Source of the DNA: a virus
IMG/VR virus record: IMGVR_UViG_3300045257_000045
Span: 1-64,000 of that record
Reading direction: 5' to 3' (one strand)
Length of the DNA: 64,000 bases
Shown here: one piece after another, positions 20,666-29,526 of the stretch
Position numbering within the stretch: position 1 is the stretch's first letter
Layout: the number at the start of each line of letters is the position of its first letter
Translations under genes and position numbers: made by a program
The notes under the pieces: generated by a model
Database searches by the model: none
What the model saw: the letters and a program-made list of their open reading frames with translations, nothing else
What the model was told of the DNA's origin: nothing

Positions 20666-22340
20666 ACCATTCCAGAAAGAGACGACGCAGAAGATCAAGG
20701 CGCGGCTGGCCGCTGGCATCACCAAGCAGCTCGTGCAATACGCTACCGGGCTAGGCAAGACGCCTCTGTTCTCTTCCCTGCCTGATGAACTCGGCTTCAC
20801 AAAGCGCGTCCTGGTCGTCGTCCACCGGGAGGAGCTGAACACCCAGGCGCACGACAAGCTGAAGACCTGGAACCCAACCCGCACAGTAGGTATTGAGATG
20901 GGCAGTAGGCGCTCCCACGGTGAGCAGCTCATAGTCGCAGGGAATGCCACGATTGGGCGTAAGGGGAGCCCAAGGCTGCTTCAGTTCAATCCGCTGGACT
21001 TCGACTGCCTTGTCATAGATGAATGCCACCACAGCACCTCCCAGAGCTACAAAACGATCATCGAGCACTTCACCCAGAACAAGGGTCTCCTGGTCCTGGG
21101 AGTTACGGCCACGCCGAATCGAGCGGACGGCACCGGCCTGGGAGAGATCTTCCAGGAGATTGTGGATGTCAAGGACATCCTGTACGGCATCAACAACGGA
21201 TGGCTGGCTGATCTGCGCGGCATTCGCATCAAGACCGGCGTAAACATAGGGGAAGTCTCTAACAAGGCCGGTGACTTCGACCAGCACGAGCTTGGCGATA
21301 CGGTCAATACCCCGGCACGCAACGATCTGATCGCACGGTCCTGGCTGGAGCACGCGAAAGACAGGCAGACGGTGATGTTCACCGTTGACATCGCCCACGC
21401 TAAAGGGCTGGCCCAAGCGTTCAAGGGTCACGGGATCTCTGCCGAAGCAATCTGGGGAGACGACCCTGATCGGGCCTTCAAGCTGAAGTGCCACCGGGAA
21501 GGCAGCATCAAGGCTCTGATGAACTGCGCCCTGCTCACCGAAGGCTACGACGACTGGAGAGTGTCCTGCATCGGGGACGCTGCGCCGACCCAGAGCGAGT
21601 CCCGCTACACGCAGAAGATCGGGCGGGGAACACGTATCCCAGACGGCATTGGAAACCTACTCGAAGCCCGCGCCGCTGGCAAGCTGATCGAGAAGAACGA
21701 CTGCATCATCCTGGACTTCGTAGACGCTACGTCCAGGCACAGTCTGGTTACTCTGCCCACTCTCTTTGGGATGTCGGCGGCAGCGGACCTCAAAGGCAAA
21801 GCCATCAGCGTTGTGACGGCTGAGATTGCCAAGGCTAAGCTGACGAACCCGTACCTCGACCTGACGAAGATCGAAGACGCCAGCCAACTCCAGGCGTACG
21901 CGGTGCAGGTAGATTTGTTCAAGGTCACCTTCCCGCCAGAGATCCTGGACATCTCTCCGTACCAGTGGCATAAGACCTCTGACAGGATGTACTTCCTGGC
22001 TCTACCGGGAGGCAAGGGAGTAGGAGTCTGCACGGACATCCTAGGTAAGTGGCACATCCTCGGCAACGTTGGGGACTACAGAGTCAAGGACGAACGGGAA
22101 ACGTTCGAAGACGCCATCAGAGAGGCAGACTACAAGATTGAACTGCTTGGAGGGCGCGGCATCAAAGGCTTGATTAGCCGCAAGTCCAGGTGGCACGACG
22201 ACCCTCCAACTAAGCCTCAGCTTATGGCCTGCAAGTGGAACAACATCTCTGTTCCCCCAGGCGCTACGAAAGGAGAAGTGGCTCTGAAGCTGACGGCGAT
22301 GCGCGTGGAGAAGGACAGGCTGAAAGGACTAACAGTATGA
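20655..22340 (+). CDS. SF2 DNA/RNA helicase
   Basis: A 561-residue protein. I prefer the ATG at 20655 (MTLRPFQ, GAGGAAAG upstream) to the one at 20640. Motifs in order: Q-like LRPFQ, Walker A TGLGKT (31-36), motif Ia VVVHREEL, DECH box (122-125), motif III VTATP (150-154), motif V region LLTEGYDD and motif VI QKIGRGTR (320-327). This is the RecG/UvsW-like superfamily 2 core; the C-terminal 200 residues are not recognised. Probable role in remodelling replication or recombination intermediates. Confidence 0.92.
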   Translation: MTLRPFQKETTQKIKARLAAGITKQLVQYATGLGKTPLFSSLPDELGFTKRVLVVVHREELNTQAHDKLKTWNPTRTVGIEMGSRRSHGEQLIVAGNATIGRKGSPRLLQFNPLDFDCLVIDECHHSTSQSYKTIIEHFTQNKGLLVLGVTATPNRADGTGLGEIFQEIVDVKDILYGINNGWLADLRGIRIKTGVNIGEVSNKAGDFDQHELGDTVNTPARNDLIARSWLEHAKDRQTVMFTVDIAHAKGLAQAFKGHGISAEAIWGDDPDRAFKLKCHREGSIKALMNCALLTEGYDDWRVSCIGDAAPTQSESRYTQKIGRGTRIPDGIGNLLEARAAGKLIEKNDCIILDFVDATSRHSLVTLPTLFGMSAAADLKGKAISVVTAEIAKAKLTNPYLDLTKIEDASQLQAYAVQVDLFKVTFPPEILDISPYQWHKTSDRMYFLALPGGKGVGVCTDILGKWHILGNVGDYRVKDERETFEDAIREADYKIELLGGRGIKGLISRKSRWHDDPPTKPQLMACKWNNISVPPGATKGEVALKLTAMRVEKDRLKGLTV

Positions 22341-23233
22341 AGAAGATTCTATCAATTCAAGGCGGCGGCATTCGAGGGATCATCCCCTGCCTCGCTCTAA
22401 TGGCGCTGGAAGAACAGCTTGGAGGCTTGACGAAGGACCACATCGACATGGTGGCAGGCACTAGCACAGGCGCTCTCCTGGCCGCGTGTGTGGTGACAGG
22501 AGTACCGGCAGCGGAAGCGCTCAAGGTCTACACCAGTCAAGGAAAATACATCTTTAGCCCTACATTCACTGCGCACAGATATCTGAACTTGGTTGAGGAA
22601 GGTCACCAGTTCGACAACGTGATCCTACACCAAATCGTCAGGGATACGCTAGGTTCTAGCGCCGACATGACGATCAACGACTCCCCCATCGACGTGCTCA
22701 TCACTGCCGTTGACATGGGAGGAGAGCGCAAGTACTTCGTCAAGGACAGCGCCAACAGCGTAAAGAAAACCGGTCACTACACAGTCCTGGACGCTGCGGT
22801 AGCTTCGGCCTGCGCCACTACCTACCACGGGGCGTACCTTATCTCGGGCGACGGCTTCTACTTCGATGGTGGCACTGGAGGGCTGGCAGACCCCATCTGG
22901 CACGCTGCCAAGCTGGCGTTCAAACTCGGGCCGTACAACCCTGCGGAGACACGCATCATCAACCTTGGCACGGGACGCTTCACACCGGCTAAGATGCCCG
23001 ACCCTCCGGTGACCTTGCTAGAGGGGGTCTCATGGGTGACAAGCAGCTTGGTCACCGCCAGCAAGACCGAGGCGCAGGAAGACGTGGACATGTTCTGGCC
23101 TGGGATTACGACGGGCCTGTTCCCCGAGCTGGCCGCTGACATTGACGAGGCGGATGTCTCAGCCATCCCGCTGTTACTGGAGATCGGCAAGAGACAAGCA
23201 GACAAACTGTACTGGAAGGCACTACTTTTATGA
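22337..23233 (+). CDS. Patatin-like phospholipase
   Basis: A 298-residue protein. Oxyanion loop GGGIRG (9-14), nucleophile elbow GTSTG (41-45, Ser43) and DGG (176-178, Asp176) form the complete Ser-Asp dyad of patatin lipases, which cleave acyl chains from phospholipids. No signal peptide, so it acts in the cytoplasm or on the inner membrane face. ATG overlaps the helicase TGA; its stop overlaps the next gene. Phage patatins could serve lysis, membrane remodelling or exclusion; bacterial relatives (CapV type) act as defence effectors. Confidence 0.92.
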   Translation: MKKILSIQGGGIRGIIPCLALMALEEQLGGLTKDHIDMVAGTSTGALLAACVVTGVPAAEALKVYTSQGKYIFSPTFTAHRYLNLVEEGHQFDNVILHQIVRDTLGSSADMTINDSPIDVLITAVDMGGERKYFVKDSANSVKKTGHYTVLDAAVASACATTYHGAYLISGDGFYFDGGTGGLADPIWHAAKLAFKLGPYNPAETRIINLGTGRFTPAKMPDPPVTLLEGVSWVTSSLVTASKTEAQEDVDMFWPGITTGLFPELAADIDEADVSAIPLLLEIGKRQADKLYWKALLL

Positions 23234-23832
23234 AACTGACGACACTTCTTTTCGCAACACTTCTTTTCGGCACGCTCGAAGCGGCGACTACGTCCTTCGG
23301 AACAGGCTTAGGAGGGATCGAGTTCAACGACTACGGCGGAGCCAATGTCGCAACCATACCGGACCCTGCGTGGCACGCTCCGATCGGTCCTTCGGTGTGG
23401 GAGTCGATCCAACCTGATTCCACCTCCCCGGCCATCCCCAACGGCACGACCGTGGACTTCTTCTTCATGTTCACCCTTGGAACACCTGTCAGCGGCAACC
23501 TGTCGTTGCTGGTGGACGACAATGCAAAGATTGTGGTGAACGGAGTTGTCTTGTACGACAACACCAGCAGCCCCCTAGGCGAACACTGCGCCGCCTCTCT
23601 GCCCAACTGTATGGAGGTAATGAGCCTGGACATCGGCTCCTACTTAGTGTCTGGGGTCAACAAGGTTCAGGTGTCTGTGCGGCAGGCTGGGAACGGCCCG
23701 TTCGGTCTCGACGTGTTTGGCACGGCGCAGTCCACAACCTCTAACGCAACCCCTGAGCCGTCCAGCATGGTGCTGATGATCGGTGGTGGCCTCGTGTTTA
23801 TCACAAAGCTGTCTCGGAGGAAAAGTGGATAA
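23230..23832 (+). CDS. Secreted PEP-CTERM protein
   Basis: A 200-residue protein. Residues 1-19 are a signal peptide (KLTTLLFATLLFG then TLEAA). Residues 20-165 are a beta-sandwich-like domain with a GIEFNDYGG start and a LLVDDNAKIVVNGV strand pair typical of carbohydrate-binding folds. The C-terminus has PEP at 175-177, a hydrophobic helix (178-192) and a basic end (RRK), the tripartite PEP-CTERM signal recognised by exosortase EpsH/XrtA in bacteria making exopolysaccharide. It depends on a host exosortase, as none is seen here. ATGA-coupled to the patatin gene. Confidence 0.9.
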   Translation: MKLTTLLFATLLFGTLEAATTSFGTGLGGIEFNDYGGANVATIPDPAWHAPIGPSVWESIQPDSTSPAIPNGTTVDFFFMFTLGTPVSGNLSLLVDDNAKIVVNGVVLYDNTSSPLGEHCAASLPNCMEVMSLDIGSYLVSGVNKVQVSVRQAGNGPFGLDVFGTAQSTTSNATPEPSSMVLMIGGGLVFITKLSRRKSG

Positions 23833-23932
23833 CATTATCGGGTGGTTGCTGTCTAACCCTGAGATAGTCGTGACGGGGTTGGTTGTTTTGATACTTGTAT
23901 TGCTGGTGCTCGACAGGGGCTTGAAGCGATGA
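23825..23932 (+). CDS. Tiny membrane peptide (35 aa)
   Basis: GTG start at 23825 overlapping the PEP-CTERM gene end, with CGGAGGAAAA upstream. A single membrane helix (IVVTGLVVLILVLLVL) with a short basic tail (DRGLKR). Could be a holin-like or accessory membrane peptide for the two preceding genes; unproven. Confidence 0.6.
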   Translation: MDNIIGWLLSNPEIVVTGLVVLILVLLVLDRGLKR

Positions 23933-24246
23933 GCCGTGCAATGAAGAGCGTGGACTTCTCCTCGAAGGAGGGCAAGTCCCTGTTCTCCGTAGCAGATCGC
24001 TCCGTCATAACCAAAGCTCTTACTGATCCGTACGGGCTGAATCGGTGGGATGGAACCAGAAAAGGATTCCTAGTAGAGCTTGCCTACCACAAAGACTGGG
24101 CGATTGGAGCCCAAATATGCTGGGGCGTCTGCATCAAGAGACATTGGAAGAAGGGAACTTCGTGCCTGATCTCTGAAGCCATGCAACTCATCGAGCAGAA
24201 GGTAGCCAACCGGGACTGGGACGCGCGAAAGGACTCTAAAGAATGA
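23929..24246 (+). CDS. Hypothetical protein (105 aa)
   Basis: ATGA overlaps at both ends. Trp/Lys-rich and basic (KGFLVELAYHKDWAIGAQI). No recognised domain. Sits directly before the primase-helicase gene. Confidence 0.7.
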   Translation: MSRAMKSVDFSSKEGKSLFSVADRSVITKALTDPYGLNRWDGTRKGFLVELAYHKDWAIGAQICWGVCIKRHWKKGTSCLISEAMQLIEQKVANRDWDARKDSKE

Positions 24247-26132
24247 GCGACGAAATAGGCGATGAAGAAACTACGAAGACCGAGCAACTCATCGCCTCAC
24301 AGGGCTGGGCCAGCAAGCCCAGCGGCAACGGTGAGAACGTTGCTGTAGAGGTGTGCCCGTTCTGCCGCAACACCAACTGGAAGTTCTTCATTCACATCGG
24401 CGGCGACAAGGACGGCCTGTTCCGCTGCGTGGCCTGCGAAGAGAACGGAAACTACTGGCAGTTGAAAGAGAGACTCGGCATCAGCATGACCAACGTCTCG
24501 TCAATGAGGGCGGCTGCGTCTCCTGGCGCGCCGCAGGCTCTCCCCAACTTAGAGACTATGCACCGTCGCCTGATGACCGACGAGGCTATGGGCGACGTCC
24601 TGGACTACCTAGTGGCAGAGCGTGGCTTCTCCATTGCCACCATCACGAAGCTGAAGCTGGGGGCAGAGGAATACAACGGCAAGAAGTGGTACGTAATCCC
24701 TTACCTCGACGCGGCTGGCAAGCCTACGTACTACAAAGCCAGAAGCATACCCACCGTTCCCCCAACGAAGAAGGAGTTCCGCGCACCTGCTGGGCGCGAG
24801 GCTCCTCTGTACAACGAGTCCTGCTTGAAGACGGGGATGAGCGAGTTGGTCATGGTGGAAGGCGAGGCTGATTGCATCGCCCTAATCAACCAGGGCTGCG
24901 CCAACGTCGTCGGAATCCCAGGAGCCGGGATGAAGAAGGCCGAGTGGATTGTGAAGCTAGACCGCTTGGCTCCTGCTACCATCTTCCTCTGCTACGACAC
25001 CGACAAGGTGGGGCAGGACGCCGCTAAGGAGATGGCTGCGCGCGTCGGTATCGACAAATGCCGAAACCTCGTACTGCCTGCATTTGAGATCGACGGGCCG
25101 GATGGGACGAAGAAGGCTGGTAAGGACTTGAACGAGTTCTTCGCCAGCGGGCACACCCTTGAGGAGTTCGAAGTCCTCAAGGTAGAGGCTCAGCAGTTCC
25201 CTGTGGCAGGCGTGCAGACTTCTAGTGAGGTGCTGGACGAGCTAATGGCGTCCCTCACAGAAAGCGGCGCTGAGCCTACCTACCTGACTCCGTGGCCGTC
25301 CCTCACCAAAAGGCTAGGAGGGTGCGAACCGGGAGACATGATTGGAATTATGGCTCAAGGAAAAACCGGGAAGACAACGCTCGCCCTCAACTGGTGCCAG
25401 TGGTTTGCTGAAAGGCACGCGCCTTCTCTTCTGTTCTGCCTAGAGATGCTGCCAACTCGGATGGTAAGAAAGTGGGCCTCTTTGGTTACGCAGACCGACG
25501 ACACACCGGGCGCGTCGCAGCTAACCCCGGAAACAGTGGGGCTGGCTAAAGCAATCGCTATAAATATGCAGAACGACATCCTCTTCGGTTACGGGCAGTC
25601 CCGAAAGCCAGAAGACGTTTGCAACACGATTGAACAAGCCGTTAGGCGCTACGGCGTGAAGTTGGTTGTAGTTGACAACTTGCAGCTACTGTTGCACGGA
25701 GTCAAGGACGTTGCGCAGGAAACCAGCAAGGTGTCTAAACAAATCAAAGCTTTGGCAATGAAGCTAGGAGTTGTCATTCTTCTGATCGTGCAGCCTAAGA
25801 GAGTTCAGGAAGGAACCATTATCGGGGCCTACGACGCAATTGGGTCGTCAGCGGTCGAGAAGGACGTAGACGCCATGGTCCTCATGCATAGGAACGAATG
25901 CGGGCGTATACAAAAAGCCACCGACTTCCACGGTATGTTGGAGACCGATGAGGGCTTGGAGCCGCAGATTTTAATGAGAGTTCCTTTATCACGCTACTCG
26001 GCAGGCGGGGCCTGCACTCTGTGGATGGAGGGGGGGACAAGCACCGTCAGAGAACTGAATTCAGACGAGTCATCTAGCGCTGGCGCGGTCGTGAGAAGCG
26101 GTGTAATTTCAATAGAGGCGGAGGCTATCTGA
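24243..26132 (+). CDS. Primase-helicase (zinc finger, TOPRIM, DnaB-like)
   Basis: A 629-residue protein with an N-terminal zinc finger (CPFC 38-41, CVAC 62-65), a TOPRIM primase core (VEGEAD 205-210, YDTD 251-254), then a RecA-fold helicase with Walker A GKTGKTT (373-379), the CLEM motif and Walker B VVVDNLQ. This is the T7 gp4/Twinkle architecture: it unwinds DNA 5' to 3' at the fork and lays down primers. Length fits the family (about 570-680). Stop TGATGG overlaps the next ATG. Confidence 0.93.
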   Translation: MSDEIGDEETTKTEQLIASQGWASKPSGNGENVAVEVCPFCRNTNWKFFIHIGGDKDGLFRCVACEENGNYWQLKERLGISMTNVSSMRAAASPGAPQALPNLETMHRRLMTDEAMGDVLDYLVAERGFSIATITKLKLGAEEYNGKKWYVIPYLDAAGKPTYYKARSIPTVPPTKKEFRAPAGREAPLYNESCLKTGMSELVMVEGEADCIALINQGCANVVGIPGAGMKKAEWIVKLDRLAPATIFLCYDTDKVGQDAAKEMAARVGIDKCRNLVLPAFEIDGPDGTKKAGKDLNEFFASGHTLEEFEVLKVEAQQFPVAGVQTSSEVLDELMASLTESGAEPTYLTPWPSLTKRLGGCEPGDMIGIMAQGKTGKTTLALNWCQWFAERHAPSLLFCLEMLPTRMVRKWASLVTQTDDTPGASQLTPETVGLAKAIAINMQNDILFGYGQSRKPEDVCNTIEQAVRRYGVKLVVVDNLQLLLHGVKDVAQETSKVSKQIKALAMKLGVVILLIVQPKRVQEGTIIGAYDAIGSSAVEKDVDAMVLMHRNECGRIQKATDFHGMLETDEGLEPQILMRVPLSRYSAGGACTLWMEGGTSTVRELNSDESSSAGAVVRSGVISIEAEAI

Positions 26133-26641
26133 TGGGGAGGCACAACAGTAAAGAGTACTACGATAAATACAATCGCAGCGAGAAGGGCAAAGCCGCACAA
26201 AGGCGGTGCCAAGAAAAACGTAGGCTGTGTGTTAGGTCTGCCCCAAGCGTTAAGCAGTTCTTTCAACGAAAAGCTACTACCATGCGCTTCACGGCAAAAT
26301 GCCAAAACGTACCTTGCACTCTGTCCTGGGAGGATTTGCGAGAGCAGTTCGAAAGCCAAAAAGGCTTATGTTTCTATACAAGCGTTCCTATGGAGTTAAG
26401 GTGCAGGCGTCGTTCTGAGGCACACCTTAGTTTATCTATAGACAAGATAGTTCCTAGAGAAGGCTACGTAAAAAACAATATCGTACTTTGCACTGTGGCT
26501 GTTAATCTTAGGAAGAACGATTCGACTATGGAAGATCTTCTCCAGATGGGCGAGTGGTACGGCAGGGTAATCACTGCCAGACCCGACCTAGCGTCACCGG
26601 TCAACAGGGGCGCAATTCAAACGGAGGTTGTTTCTATATGA
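26132..26641 (+). CDS. Divergent HNH-type endonuclease (169 aa)
   Basis: Basic N-terminus (HNSKEYYDKYNRSEKGK) and a nuclease-like core: a Cys-containing CFYTSVPME box, LSIDKIVPREGYVKNNIVLC and VNLRKNDSTMEDLL. This is the pattern of the divergent HNH/AP2-associated enzymes (C.yTg.p, siDrid...GY...N). Codon use is more A/T-rich than neighbours, suggesting recent arrival. Possibly a free-standing homing nuclease near the primase gene. Confidence 0.7.
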   Translation: MGRHNSKEYYDKYNRSEKGKAAQRRCQEKRRLCVRSAPSVKQFFQRKATTMRFTAKCQNVPCTLSWEDLREQFESQKGLCFYTSVPMELRCRRRSEAHLSLSIDKIVPREGYVKNNIVLCTVAVNLRKNDSTMEDLLQMGEWYGRVITARPDLASPVNRGAIQTEVVSI

Positions 26642-26895
26642 GTTTCCTTACCAAGTTCACGGACCAGCAGCTTGCGGAAGAGATCGAACGTAGAAAGAAA
26701 ATCGCCACCATCCCTCCTCAGCCACTCTCTAACCCGGATTGGGCTCCTCTCCAAAGCACGATCCTGTACGGGCATAATGAGTCTGTTAGGAATGGGTACG
26801 TGGACGATGACTTAGAGCACTACGTGTTCGAAGCGGCTATGACGGCGGTGTTCGGGCAGCGCTATTGGGAGTGGCGCAGGGCACATACGCTATGA
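26638..26895 (+). CDS. Hypothetical protein (85 aa)
   Basis: Start at 26638, overlapping the previous stop, with ACGGAGGTT upstream. LTKFTDQQLAEEIERRKK is a common start of small phage proteins. Acidic middle, basic Trp-containing end (QRYWEWRRAH). Confidence 0.7.
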   Translation: MSFLTKFTDQQLAEEIERRKKIATIPPQPLSNPDWAPLQSTILYGHNESVRNGYVDDDLEHYVFEAAMTAVFGQRYWEWRRAHTL

Positions 26896-27155
26896 ACTCA
26901 GCCGCCTTCGATGACCTAGTAAGAAGAGTCGCCCACGTCTGGGATACTCTATACCCTGCACAGTCGTGCGATGGGCCTGCCAGGGCGCTGGAGATAATCA
27001 GCGCCGAGGTGCAGGATCTCCGTGGCCGCGCGGCACGCCTGGACGAGGCTCTCACAATGTGGCAATTCAACTTCGACCCTTCTGACCTCGACCCGGCCAA
27101 CTACTTGACACCCACTGCTAGTGTGTGCGATACTGAAGGTATAAGGACGACATGA
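26892..27155 (+). CDS. Hypothetical protein (87 aa)
   Basis: ATGA-coupled start at 26892. Helical (LVRRVAHVWDTLYPA, ALEIISAEVQDLRGRAARL). A promoter of the shared family lies inside its last 50 bases, so the end of the protein is shaped by the promoter sequence. Confidence 0.65.
   Translation: MNSAAFDDLVRRVAHVWDTLYPAQSCDGPARALEIISAEVQDLRGRAARLDEALTMWQFNFDPSDLDPANYLTPTASVCDTEGIRTT
27105..27134 (+). promoter_or_regulatory. Promoter of the shared family (P3)
   Basis: TTGACA at 27105-27110, an 18-bp spacer with CACTGCTAGTG ending GTGTGC, and GATACT at 27129-27134. It lies within the end of one gene and just before the gene at 27152, and probably drives the resolvase-to-RecA block. Confidence 0.88.
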
Positions 27156-27367
27156 GCAACCAAAACAACAACGCGGGCGAGGCGTACGAAGGCTCGTCAA
27201 CCAGGGACATGGTGGGGTCGCTGTGTTTGATGTTGATGTGCCCTGGTTCATACAGCCCCACAGACGACCCCACCATCGTTGCCTGCGACACTTGCCGCAC
27301 CGGTCTGCCTCGCTGGCTGACTAAGAACGGGGCTATGGCTTGGGCGGTGTGGCTGGAAGAGGCATGA
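27152..27367 (+). CDS. Small hypothetical protein (71 aa)
   Basis: First gene after promoter P3; ATAAGGACGAC upstream. CDTCR gives one CxxC, with two more Cys before it. Trp-rich C-terminus. Function unknown. Confidence 0.7.
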   Translation: MSNQNNNAGEAYEGSSTRDMVGSLCLMLMCPGSYSPTDDPTIVACDTCRTGLPRWLTKNGAMAWAVWLEEA

Positions 27368-27726
27368 AGACTTCATCCTGCAAAGCTAAGGGCCGCGCCC
27401 TACAGAAGCTCGTGGCTAACGAACTTCTAGGAATAGGGGACAAGTATGGGCTGGTTGCGGACGACATCAAGAGCGTTGGTATGGGTCAGTCGGGTGTCGA
27501 TATCCTGCTCTCCCCCGCAGCGAAGAAAGTTTTCGGCAGCTTGTCTGTAGAGTGCAAGAACGTCGAGGCTCTCAACGTAGTCACTACGTTTCACGAACAC
27601 GCAGCCAAGTACCCAGGTAAGTTTGCTCTACTCGCACACAAAAAGAACCGAACGGAGACCTTAGCAACAATGCGATTCTCAGACTTCTTAACGATCTACG
27701 CAGCTTACGTCGAGGACAACCGATGA
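27364..27726 (+). CDS. Holliday junction resolvase-like PD-(D/E)XK nuclease
   Basis: A 120-residue protein, start at 27364. GRALQKLVANEL, then GQSGVDILLSP (Asp46) and LSVECKN (Glu63, Lys65) match the E...VD...ExK active site of small phage resolvase and VRR-type nucleases. These cut branched DNA, clearing junctions before packaging. It lies in one transcription unit with RecA. Confidence 0.8.
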   Translation: MKTSSCKAKGRALQKLVANELLGIGDKYGLVADDIKSVGMGQSGVDILLSPAAKKVFGSLSVECKNVEALNVVTTFHEHAAKYPGKFALLAHKKNRTETLATMRFSDFLTIYAAYVEDNR

Positions 27727-28253
27727 TGGCCACCCCTCGCAAGTACAGTCCTCAGGAAGTGGACAGCGTGGTTGACAGGCTCATGGACGGCGTGTCCTGC
27801 GCTGATGTGGCCTACAACACAGGCATCCCGGTGGCGACGATCAGAACATGGCAGGCGAAGTACGAGTCTCCTGCTGGAGCAGACAAGCTCAGGAAACACC
27901 GCGAAGCGTTCGTCGCTGTCATCGACAGCTTCAACCAGATTCGCACCGTACTTGGCCAGATCCAGGCGATGGACTACGCTAACGCGCTGGAGGGCAGCGG
28001 GGCGCAGTATGGCAACACAGACCGCTCACTGCAAGTGATCGACTTCATGGTTGACGTCACCAAGGCAGTGGAGGGAACGCTCACACCGGAGCAGTTGGCC
28101 TTCTTCAACGAGAACCTCAAGGACAACGACCTGGAAGAAGCTCTCAAGGTGCAGACTGTGCAATTCATGAGGCTCCAAGAGAAGCTGGGCAAGGTTTTCA
28201 TCGCCCGTGAGTTGTTCCCGGTCAGCAAGTACTTCGTTAGCGCAAAGCAATGA
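27723..28253 (+). CDS. HTH DNA-binding protein (176 aa)
   Basis: Starts on ATGATGG overlapping the upstream stop. Residues 10-48 hold a homeodomain-like helix-turn-helix (EVDSVVDRLMDGVSCADVA, then TGIPVATIRTWQAKY). The rest is helical. Could be a regulator or, by analogy with the HTH layout, a terminase-small-like protein, but it is far from any packaging gene. Confidence 0.7.
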   Translation: MMATPRKYSPQEVDSVVDRLMDGVSCADVAYNTGIPVATIRTWQAKYESPAGADKLRKHREAFVAVIDSFNQIRTVLGQIQAMDYANALEGSGAQYGNTDRSLQVIDFMVDVTKAVEGTLTPEQLAFFNENLKDNDLEEALKVQTVQFMRLQEKLGKVFIARELFPVSKYFVSAKQ

Positions 28254-28387
28254 AGTGGCTCAGGGACAACTACTACGAGGTTTGGAACTACCAGACCTGC
28301 TACGCGCCTATCTTCGTCACACGGTATGACGGGTGGATGCGCATTCGCTTCTTCGGCCTGCTGCTCGTCAAGATCAAACTACCTTAA
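28250..28387 (+). CDS. Small hypothetical protein (45 aa)
   Basis: ATGA-coupled. Aromatic and basic (NYYEVWNYQTCYAPIF, RIRFFGLLLVKIKLP), perhaps membrane-associated. No family recognised. Confidence 0.55.
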   Translation: MKWLRDNYYEVWNYQTCYAPIFVTRYDGWMRIRFFGLLLVKIKLP

Positions 28388-28403
28388 CCAAACAAAGGAA
28401 ATA

Positions 28404-28739
28404 ATGCTCAAATCAATCTTAAACCGCTTCGGCTACAAACTCGTCAAGTCGTCAGACGAACCCAGAGAACTCATCCAGGCATTCGCCTTGGAGATCGAGG
28501 AAGAGCACCGTGCAGCGGAGTACTTCGGAGACGTAGACGATCCGCTTTACGGAGAGACCCGCTTTGAACTGTTCGACTCCCTGACAGGCTTCGCCCAGCA
28601 GCTAACAGAAATGGTATACGCGGAAAAGTACGAAGGTCAAGCGGAAGACGTACGTAACCAGTGCGCCGCTGTCGGTGCCATCGCCATGTACATCTCTAAG
28701 AAGTTCGGAGATCTTCTGCCCAGGCCGGTGAAAGCATGA
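28404..28739 (+). CDS. Hypothetical protein (111 aa)
   Basis: AAAGGAAATA before ATG 28404. Acidic helical protein (ALEIEEEHRAAEYFGDVDD). Stop overlaps the next ATG. Unknown. Confidence 0.7.
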   Translation: MLKSILNRFGYKLVKSSDEPRELIQAFALEIEEEHRAAEYFGDVDDPLYGETRFELFDSLTGFAQQLTEMVYAEKYEGQAEDVRNQCAAVGAIAMYISKKFGDLLPRPVKA

Positions 28740-29155
28740 CCCACATCCAAGCCATCAACGCGGTGCAGAGCGGAGACTGCGTGGAGTCTACGCCGACAGA
28801 GTGGTTGGTAGTTCGTGCGGCTCTTAGAGCCTACGCCGACGCGATGAACCGGGTGCGAAAGTTCGTCTTCGCCAAAACAGCGCTGCAAGAGATTGAGCGC
28901 CTTGACGAGACGTTCGGCTACGTCCCTGGTAAGCCTTATGCTCCTGGCAAGGTGGACGAGCGCAAGGCTCAGCCGCCGTCGCGGTTCTTTCGACCTGGAG
29001 ACTTGGTTGTGTTCGTCCCTGGCTCCAAGGTGAAGAACGGCGGGCCGTTCACCGTCCGTGGCGTCCAGCTTAGGCTCACCGAGCAGGCGCAGGACGTGAC
29101 GCTGGAAGAGATCCCCGGCACCTACGACAGCGAGTCCTTGAAGAGGTACGTATGA
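28736..29155 (+). CDS. Hypothetical protein (139 aa)
   Basis: ATGA overlaps on both sides. A helical first half is followed by a beta-type module starting FRPGDLVVFVPGS and GPFTVRGVQLRLTE, SH3-like in pattern. No specific function. Confidence 0.7.
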   Translation: MTHIQAINAVQSGDCVESTPTEWLVVRAALRAYADAMNRVRKFVFAKTALQEIERLDETFGYVPGKPYAPGKVDERKAQPPSRFFRPGDLVVFVPGSKVKNGGPFTVRGVQLRLTEQAQDVTLEEIPGTYDSESLKRYV

Positions 29156-29526
29156 AAATCGAAATGGGAAAGAAGTACCAGACGCGGGATGGAAAACAGT
29201 GGCGCACCTACTGTGTGGACGGTGGCGGCGTGTTACCTGTACACGGAGCTTTCTTAGACTCCTCTGGATGGAGAGAGTCTCCTCGCAGCGCGGAGGGTAA
29301 GGTCTACTTATACGGCTTAGGCTACCCTGGCGACTACCCTGGCGACCTTATCGAAGTCCCAGAGACGTTCGACCACGGAGTCATGTTCTTGAACGTCTAC
29401 GACACCGGATTCGTCGCCTGCCACAAGTCGCTGGAAACGGCAAAGGAGTGGGCCTGCGACGCCATCTTAGTAGCACGCTTGGAGATCCACGTCAAAGGCA
29501 AAGTAGGAGAGGGGCTGGAACAATGA
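29152..29526 (+). CDS. Hypothetical protein (124 aa)
   Basis: ATGA-coupled. Starts [19 protein letters not shown], a layout seen in small phage proteins of unknown role, with Gly/Tyr-rich loops including the repeat YPGDYPGD. Precedes recA directly. Confidence 0.7.
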   Translation: MKIEMGKKYQTRDGKQWRTYCVDGGGVLPVHGAFLDSSGWRESPRSAEGKVYLYGLGYPGDYPGDLIEVPETFDHGVMFLNVYDTGFVACHKSLETAKEWACDAILVARLEIHVKGKVGEGLEQ

